Shown here one piece after another: positions 13,255 through 18,251 of a stretch of DNA of 18,251 bases. A program made the position numbers and the translations under genes. The notes beneath the pieces are model-generated. The model saw only the letters and a program-made list of their open reading frames with translations. It was not told the DNA's origin and did no database searches. How positions within the stretch are numbered: the first letter of the stretch is position 1; every line of letters starts with the position of its first letter. The DNA comes from Syntrophorhabdus sp. (lineage in GTDB: Bacteria > Desulfobacterota > BSN033 > UBA1163): contig DYHU01000023.1 in assembly GCA_020724025.1 (NCBI GenBank), positions 1 through 18,251 of the forward strand. The letters are read 5' to 3'.

Positions 13255-13282
13255 GTAGGGGCAATTCTTGAATTGCCCCTAC
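13255..13282. repeat. Perfect 28-bp palindrome
   Basis: GTAGGGGCAATTC (13255-13267) and GAATTGCCCCTAC (13270-13282) are exact reverse complements around TT. This GTAGGGGCAATTC palindrome belongs to a dispersed repeat type of deltaproteobacterial and cyanobacterial intergenic regions (from memory). It lies 13 bp past the molybdopterin gene's stop, inside an apparent operon, and could tune expression of the downstream FeS gene. Confidence 0.8.
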
Positions 13283-13295
13283 TCCGAACTTTTTT

Positions 13296-15680
13296 CTACA
13301 CCTTATACACCCTCACCTTCGTTGAAAAGTGGGAGAGAAATCCTCCTAAATAATCATATTCTCTGACCAGAAGATCGTTTGGATTGATCCCCCTTCCTTT
13401 TGCCCATCGACCATAAGCACGGTGACCCTGACCATAAGGAATATGGATACACTTTGGATGGGCTCCCGGAAAGAGTCTTACCTTTGCCTTTACCTTTCCT
13501 GCCTTCGATTCCACCCAGACGAGATCTCCATCTTTGATGTCAATCACCTTTGCTGTTTCGGGATTGATTTCAATCCAGGAATCCCATCTCTCTTTCAAAT
13601 GGGGACCGAAGATCTCCTGAAGAAATGGCTGATTGGCCCCCCTTCCCTCGGCTGTGGTCATCATCTTATAGTGGATGAGGTGGAAGGGAAACTCCTTCTC
13701 ATCTCCAATCGAACGAGGTTTCTCAAAATGGGGAAGAAAGACCCTGTCCCCCCTCTCTTCGACCCTCAACTCTGTTAAAATATGTTCCATTCCCTTTCCG
13801 CTTCTCTTCGATAATTCGATGAGGCCTCGCTCCATGGTTTGGGAATAGAACTCAAACTTTTCCGAGGGAGTGTTAAATCTTTTTCTCCACTCTCCAAAGG
13901 GATAAGAAGAATCCCACCACCCTCCCCGTTCGATCACGGCCTTCCAGAACTCATCAAAATCCTTTACCTTAATGGAACCTCTTTTCGATATAAAAATCCC
14001 CTTGATGGTCTCCTTTAATGCCTCTTGAAAATCCTTCCAGGGGAAAGCCTTCGCCATATTCCCACCCAGGTTTTTAGCGATCTCAATTAAAACATCCCCT
14101 GTATTTTTTACATCGTAAAGGAGTGGTTCAATAACAGGACTTCGTAATCCGAACATGGGAAATCCCAACCCCGGTTCCACATGGTCATCCTGCCAGCGCT
14201 CAAGATAGGTTCCGTCAGGAAGAACGAGATCGGAGACCATCGTAGTTTCATCCATAAAAGGTGAGAAACTGACGATGAAAGGAACCTTTTCTATGGCACC
14301 CCGAAACTTTTCGGATTCCGGAATACTGAAAAGAGGGTTGGTGTAATAAAAGAAAAGGGTGTCAATGGAATAGGGTTCACCTTTCTCGATTCTCTCCGGA
14401 AGGATGTATGGAACCTCTTCTGCGAAGGGAAAGGGCATGCCCCCGACTCCATCGATTCGGGATTGAGAAAGCCCCTTCTCTGCAATGGAATCCTTTTGAA
14501 CGGGAGACCACTTCTGAAAAGGTGGTTTTCTCTGAAGAAGAAGTCCTCCGCGACGGTCAATCGATCCAACCAGAGCATTGAGACTATCCACAGCCATCTG
14601 GCTATAAGTTCCATTCGTCTGCATCCCCACGCCTCTCCCTGAAATGGCAATGGATGGCCGATGGAATGAAAATTCTCTGGCAATCTGAATGATCGTCTCT
14701 TCAGGGACCCCGGTGAAAGAAGAGACCTGTTTGGGTAAATATTCCTTTAACACAAGGGTCTTAAAACCCATGTGACTTTTTCCATTCGAATCTTTCCAGT
14801 CATCAAACCCAAAGGTATAGCGATTGATAAAATCCTGATCGTATCTCTTCTCCTTGATGATCCAGTGCGCAATTCCTAAGGCGAGCGCTCCATCCATTCC
14901 CGGTTCAACGGGAATCCACTGATCAGCCTTTGAGGCTGTCAGGGAGAATCTGGGTTCAACCTGAACCAATTTGCCTCTGACCCCCGGTCTCCCTCTCCTG
15001 AGATATCCATAACCCCAGAGGTTCCTGATCGAGGGTCGCGATGCTTCTAAAAGGCTGGCTCCAAAGGAGAGAACATACTTCACCTCTTCCCAGTGGATAG
15101 CTAAAAAATCTCTCAGGCCCATGGTGAAGAGATGTCCTTTTAAAATACCTTCTGACCCCCTTGCCGGATTCCCAAGATGATTGGGCGAGCCGTAAGCCTC
15201 CATGAATCGCGTGATCAAATCGGACATGTGACCACGATACCGGCCGCCCCAAAACATGAGCTGGTGGGATCTCCCCTCCTGGCGAAGCGCTTTCAGTCTT
15301 TGTGTGACGAGTTGAATCGCCTCTTTCCAGGAGATATTCTCCCAACTTCCCTCCCCCCGTTTCCCCTTTCGCTTTAATGGTTGCCTGATACGGTCGGGAT
15401 CATAGAGGACCTGGAGACCAGCCTGGCCTTTTGGACAGAGCCGACCTCGATTGATTGGATAATCCTTGATCCCTTCCAGTTTAACAGGCCAATGATTGAC
15501 CGATCGAATTCGAAGGCCACAACCACTCGGACATTGGAGGCAGATACCTGTTGACCAGTATTCCTCATAAGGGACCCATTCCCCTTCCTTCGGAAGGGCA
15601 TGGAGCAGTTCATCAGGAAGGGCCATCCCTAATGTGGCAGCTCCGATTATCTTCAGCAAATCTCTTCGACTAATTTTCAT
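13296..15680 (-). CDS. Tat-exported molybdopterin oxidoreductase-family subunit (ActB1/QrcB-like)
   Basis: 794 residues. The N-terminus MKISRRDLLKIIGAATLGMA is a twin-arginine signal. C47-x2-C50-x3-C54-x27-C82 (CLQCPSGCGLRI, then GRLCPKG) is the complete [4Fe-4S] motif of the bis-MGD family. MopB-fold stretches follow, such as VEPRFSLTASKADQWIPVEP, GALALGIAHWI, VSDLVLPDGTYLERW and a C-terminal cofactor-type domain (LVWVESKAGKVKAKVRLFPG). Around residues 164-180 (GSPNHLGNPARGSEGIL), where active relatives carry a Cys, Sec or Ser metal ligand, no Cys is present. It could therefore be a non-catalytic scaffold, as in alternative complex III and Qrc. Gene order favours that over a polysulfide or arsenate enzyme. 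The ribosome site is weak (AAAGAA). Confidence 0.85.
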   Translation of the reverse strand: MKISRRDLLKIIGAATLGMALPDELLHALPKEGEWVPYEEYWSTGICLQCPSGCGLRIRSVNHWPVKLEGIKDYPINRGRLCPKGQAGLQVLYDPDRIRQPLKRKGKRGEGSWENISWKEAIQLVTQRLKALRQEGRSHQLMFWGGRYRGHMSDLITRFMEAYGSPNHLGNPARGSEGILKGHLFTMGLRDFLAIHWEEVKYVLSFGASLLEASRPSIRNLWGYGYLRRGRPGVRGKLVQVEPRFSLTASKADQWIPVEPGMDGALALGIAHWIIKEKRYDQDFINRYTFGFDDWKDSNGKSHMGFKTLVLKEYLPKQVSSFTGVPEETIIQIAREFSFHRPSIAISGRGVGMQTNGTYSQMAVDSLNALVGSIDRRGGLLLQRKPPFQKWSPVQKDSIAEKGLSQSRIDGVGGMPFPFAEEVPYILPERIEKGEPYSIDTLFFYYTNPLFSIPESEKFRGAIEKVPFIVSFSPFMDETTMVSDLVLPDGTYLERWQDDHVEPGLGFPMFGLRSPVIEPLLYDVKNTGDVLIEIAKNLGGNMAKAFPWKDFQEALKETIKGIFISKRGSIKVKDFDEFWKAVIERGGWWDSSYPFGEWRKRFNTPSEKFEFYSQTMERGLIELSKRSGKGMEHILTELRVEERGDRVFLPHFEKPRSIGDEKEFPFHLIHYKMMTTAEGRGANQPFLQEIFGPHLKERWDSWIEINPETAKVIDIKDGDLVWVESKAGKVKAKVRLFPGAHPKCIHIPYGQGHRAYGRWAKGRGINPNDLLVREYDYLGGFLSHFSTKVRVYKV

Positions 15681-15719
15681 TGTTCTTTCTTATCCCAACC
15701 GTGATTCTATTTGAAGGCC

Positions 15720-15799
15720 AACTGGGGAGATGGAGAGGTAAGGGGACGCGGAGAAAATTATCTTCACCCCATCACCCCATCTCCCTATCTCCCCATCCA
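15720..15799. repeat. GGGGAGAT-type repeat and inverted repeat
   Basis: GGGGAGATGGAGAGG on the left and tandem CCCCATC, CCCCATCTCCC, TATCTCCCC units on the right form an imperfect hairpin around an AT-rich centre. It fills most of the 127-bp gap between the pentahaem cytochrome and molybdopterin genes. The units are 7-9 bp and slippage-prone; no ORF or terminator is seen. Confidence 0.65.
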
Positions 15800-15807
15800 T
15801 TCTTTTG

Positions 15808-16359
15808 TTAGCTGGAGTGGCACGTATAACAATCCACATCCGCCTTTCTCTTTTTATGACAGTCTATACACCAGGCCATGTAGTTTCGATCCACCATCTT
15901 CACCGGCCTCTCCTTCACCCCTGTCAGACCATGACAAACGGAGCAATCCACTTTGCTTTGAATGTGTATTCCGTGGGGAAAGACGACAAACCTGGGAAGT
16001 TCATACATTCGCTTCCATGGGATCTCCTGGTTCGCCTGAACATATTTGACCACCTTAAGCGCCTCAGGCCTTTTGCTGATCGCATCCGTGGCATGGCAGG
16101 CCCGGCAGAGCCCAATATTGGGAATCCCTGCGGAACGATGCCTTTCCGCATAGCGATGGCAGAAGGTGCAATTTAGATTGACCGCCTCTTTGTGGCGAAT
16201 ATGATTGAAGAGAATAGGTTGATCAACCGAAACCCAGGTGAAAATGGGAAAAATGGAGAAGAAAACATTCTTGGTCTGAACCCGGAATCGATGGTAGGCA
16301 ACAATGGCAAAAACGAATAGAATGATAACAGCGATGAAAAGGATGATTGTCTTTCTCAT
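15808..16359 (-). CDS. Membrane-anchored pentahaem cytochrome c (ActA-like)
   Basis: 183 residues. An N-terminal helix (IILFIAVIILFVFAIVAYHRF) anchors it with the rest in the periplasm. Five CxxCH sites are visible: C64-C67-H68, C85-C88-H89, C139-C142-H143, C164-C167-H168 and C177-C180-H181. Additional His residues (FNHIRHKEAVN, FPHGIHIQSKVDC) are placed as sixth ligands, giving bis-His haems as in the class III/cytochrome c7 group. The length, haem count and position ahead of the molybdopterin and FeS genes match ActA of alternative complex III; QrcA and cytochrome c7 family proteins are alternatives. It would move electrons from the complex to the monohaem cytochrome and oxidase. The ribosome site is poor (AGG near the ATG). 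Confidence 0.88.
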   Translation of the reverse strand: MRKTIILFIAVIILFVFAIVAYHRFRVQTKNVFFSIFPIFTWVSVDQPILFNHIRHKEAVNLNCTFCHRYAERHRSAGIPNIGLCRACHATDAISKRPEALKVVKYVQANQEIPWKRMYELPRFVVFPHGIHIQSKVDCSVCHGLTGVKERPVKMVDRNYMAWCIDCHKKRKADVDCYTCHSS

Positions 16360-16417
16360 ACCTATTTTCTAAAAAAGGGTTAGAAGCATCGATAATATCA
16401 ATGATCTAAAAATCTAA

Positions 16418-16443
16418 TGAATCCCCTCAGAAGTAAATAGGGG
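16418..16443 (-). terminator. Weak terminator-like hairpin after ctaB
   Basis: On the minus strand CCCCTATTT...AGGGG forms a 5-bp stem just after the ctaB stop, followed by ATTCATTAGATTTTT. The stem is short and the T-run displaced, so it would be inefficient. It falls in the 96-bp gap before the pentahaem gene, so oxidase and complex genes may be partly separate transcripts. Confidence 0.3.
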
Positions 16444-16455
16444 AAACTCTGTAAT

Positions 16456-17343
16456 TTAAAATAAAAAAGAATGTATTTGATCGGGTGTCAGCCTGTCAAG
16501 CAAAAAACAGACCATCACCAGTAAAATAGAGGCATTGAGTGACTTAAAGATAGATTGTCCATGAGATTTTTGATATCCGACGCTCAATAGCCTCAAAGCT
16601 TTCCATAATAACCATCCCCCGATGACGAATAAACCTCCAATGATAAAAGGCGATTTTAAAACCCCAAACCACGGGATGATGAAACAGGTCACCCCGGTTG
16701 CGAAGATCCATGTGAAAAGGACTCTCCTGAATTGTACCGGAGTGAAGATTCGAGGCAATGAAGGGAATCCTCCCTTTTCGTAGTCGTCCCCGAAATTGAA
16801 AAGTAGAATCCAGAAGTGCGGGACTTGCCAGATATAAAAGAGGAAGGAAATAGACAGGAGTTGAGGATCAAAGAGATGACCCCCACCGGATACCCAACCC
16901 ATCATAGGAGGGATGGCGCCAATCAAGGCCCCCGGGATGACTGCAAAGGGGGTCTTTCTCTTAAGGGGTGTGTAGATAAGATGATACCAAAATATGGCAA
17001 AAACTCCCAGGCCAAAGGCGATTTTATTTGTCCCGAAGAACAGAACCGAGGCGCCTATGAAGAGGAGTGAAAAAGAGATGGTCAGGGCAGTTACTGGATT
17101 TAATTTCCCGGATGGAATCGGCCGGTTTTGTGTCCTCTCCATCAATCGATCATATTCTCTCTCCTGATATTGATTGAAGGCACAAGAACCACAGGCCAGT
17201 AAGAAAATCCCAACCAGGAGTATGATGATTTCTATGGAGATCTCCTGGTGGGCAAGCAAATAACTGACCGAAGAAGAAAGAGTAGCAAGTAGAGAGATCC
17301 TAAATTTCGTCAATTCCAGGAGGAGGCTGATCCAATGTTTCAT
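16456..17343 (-). CDS. ctaB: Protoheme IX farnesyltransferase (haem O synthase)
   Basis: 295 residues, eight to nine transmembrane helices, UbiA superfamily. The first Asp-rich motif NQYQEREYDRLMERTQNRPI, followed by PSG, is diagnostic of CtaB, and the second region has FGDDYEKGGFPSLPR in place of the UbiA DxxxD. It attaches farnesyl to haem B, making haem O, the precursor of haem A. Position directly after ctaC (25 bp) ties it to maturation of the caa3 oxidase. Its presence implies an aa3/bo3-type haem-copper oxidase rather than only cbb3 or bd enzymes. This is a different protein from the UbiA-family enzyme at 710-1741, whose motifs are MenA-like. Confidence 0.93.
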   Translation of the reverse strand: MKHWISLLLELTKFRISLLATLSSSVSYLLAHQEISIEIIILLVGIFLLACGSCAFNQYQEREYDRLMERTQNRPIPSGKLNPVTALTISFSLLFIGASVLFFGTNKIAFGLGVFAIFWYHLIYTPLKRKTPFAVIPGALIGAIPPMMGWVSGGGHLFDPQLLSISFLFYIWQVPHFWILLFNFGDDYEKGGFPSLPRIFTPVQFRRVLFTWIFATGVTCFIIPWFGVLKSPFIIGGLFVIGGWLLWKALRLLSVGYQKSHGQSIFKSLNASILLVMVCFLLDRLTPDQIHSFLF

Positions 17344-17368
17344 CTGTTTAAACCCATTCGGAGAGGAA

Positions 17369-18251
17369 TTACTTCAACCCTTTGATATATTGAATGATCT
17401 CTTTTGTCTCCTCCTCCGTTAGAAATCCTTTTTGAGAAGGCATGATAGGGGGAAATCCCTTCACAATATCCGCATTAGGCTCTAACAGAGACTTCCTTAA
17501 ATAGGTCTCATCCGCCAAGACCTGCCGTTCTTTCCCTTCTGTCAAGACAGTGACCTTTTTCTGGAAGAGTCCTTTAACCGTAGGGCCTACGAGCTGACTT
17601 CCGTCAATACTGTGGCAGGCTTTGCATCCCTTTGCCTCAAAAAGTTTTAGTCCGGAAGGAGGAATCATTGCCTCCTTCTTTCCCCCTTCTTCATACCACT
17701 TCTTAAATTCCTCTTCCGGAAGGACGATGACCTTGGTGAGCATGTAGGAATGTTGTAATCCACAATACTCAGCGCATAGCACATCATAGGTTCCGGTTTC
17801 AATTGGTTTAAACCATAAATGGTTTGTCATTCCAGGGACAGCGTCCTGCTTAACCTTAAAGGAGGGGATATAAAAGCTGTGGATCACATCCTGGGAGGTC
17901 AGCGCTAAAGCGATCGGCTTTCCAACAGGAACCCTCAGCTCCGAAGTCTTTAACCCATTCTCATATTCGAATAACCAGGACCACTGCCGCGCCGTCACCT
18001 TCACCTTCATGGCATCCTCTGGAATCTTCTTCAGGGATTGAAATCCCTTCAACCCATAATAGAACATCGTCAGCACAAGAATGGTCGGTACAATCGTCCA
18101 GAGGATTTCCAGCCAGGTACTGCCTTCGATGTTTTCCGCTCGAGGGTTTCGTTTCCGATGATATCGGATGACGAAATAGACCATCAAAAAGGTGATCAGG
18201 ACCAGAAAAAAGACGGCGATGGCGGCAATATAGAGAAATACATTCTCTACG
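17369..18251 (-). CDS. ctaC: Cytochrome c oxidase subunit II with fused cytochrome c domain (caa3 type; 5' end missing)
   Basis: The frame is open to the window edge, so the N-terminus (part of helix 1, VENVFLYIAAIAVFFLVLI) is cut. Helix 2 follows (STWLEILWTIVPTILVL). The CuA domain is complete: the upstream His in SQDVIHSFYIP and the ligand cluster CAEYCGLQHSYM (17741-17776). Aromatic residues for electron entry are in ARQWSWLFEYENG. The C-terminal 100 residues are a cytochrome c domain with CKACH (17612-17626) and a Met ligand in the FPPIMPSQKG region. This is the caa3 architecture, in which the fused haem delivers electrons to CuA. TTG 18187 and ATG 18184 are internal codons, not starts. 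Subunit I (ctaD) is not in the window. Confidence 0.93.
   Translation of the reverse strand, partial: VENVFLYIAAIAVFFLVLITFLMVYFVIRYHRKRNPRAENIEGSTWLEILWTIVPTILVLTMFYYGLKGFQSLKKIPEDAMKVKVTARQWSWLFEYENGLKTSELRVPVGKPIALALTSQDVIHSFYIPSFKVKQDAVPGMTNHLWFKPIETGTYDVLCAEYCGLQHSYMLTKVIVLPEEEFKKWYEEGGKKEAMIPPSGLKLFEAKGCKACHSIDGSQLVGPTVKGLFQKKVTVLTEGKERQVLADETYLRKSLLEPNADIVKGFPPIMPSQKGFLTEEETKEIIQYIKGLK

Noticed and set aside
15711..16176. Two overlapping plus-strand ORFs opposite the pentahaem cytochrome
   Set aside because: Antisense to five CxxCH motifs and a repeat region; no features of their own.

Overview
The window is a compact bacterial chromosome segment. Nearly all genes lie on the minus strand, so transcription runs from right to left. 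The genes suggest a respiring, metabolically flexible bacterium: a caa3-type oxidase subunit, haem A biosynthesis, a multihaem-cytochrome/molybdopterin/NrfD quinol-oxidising module, menaquinone biosynthesis, beta-oxidation enzymes and citrate synthase, together with corrinoid and C1-pathway genes and a probable selenoprotein. That mix, with several families of intergenic palindromic repeats, resembles uncultured Desulfobacterota-type (former Deltaproteobacteria) or neighbouring lineages. This placement is an inference; no rRNA or marker gene is present.

Right-hand block (about 18251 to 10084, read leftward): ctaC (cytochrome oxidase subunit II fused to cytochrome c, cut by the window edge), ctaB, a pentahaem cytochrome, a Tat-exported molybdopterin-family protein, a four-cluster ferredoxin-like subunit, an NrfD membrane subunit, a monohaem cytochrome c and a cytochrome-b5-like/DUF2231 membrane protein. 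The order matches alternative complex III (ActA-B-C-E), but the two halves of ActB are separate genes, as in Qrc-type complexes. Electrons would pass from menaquinol through the NrfD and FeS subunits to cytochromes c and then to the caa3 oxidase. Next come citrate synthase, a 3-hydroxyacyl-CoA dehydrogenase (with an Asn-to-Ser change at a catalytic position) and an acyl-CoA dehydrogenase.

Middle block (6760 to 3984): a gene-poor stretch. It has a broken metF-like gene (N-terminus and C-terminal Cys-rich domain remain, centre lost), a 143-bp MITE-like element, cobO, and two plus-strand small ORFs. One small ORF encodes a 42-residue peptide with nine cysteines in its last 20 residues. The two small ORFs have strikingly similar promoter/leader regions. 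A strong plus-strand terminator at 4108-4140 has no visible gene in front of it.

Left-hand block (3983 to 1): an operon of leuC-leuD (aconitase-superfamily isomerase with a YLRS specificity loop), a DoxX-family membrane protein, a MenA-type prenyltransferase, and a 90-residue thioredoxin-like protein. In that last protein the first Cys of the CPHC motif is encoded by an in-frame UGA, and a hairpin matching the bacterial SECIS pattern follows 19 nt later. Conventional ORF calling would miss its N-terminus and active site. After a repeat-filled gap the window ends inside pdhA (pyruvate dehydrogenase E1 alpha).

The most noteworthy items are the UxxC selenoprotein and the paired-promoter small-protein genes.
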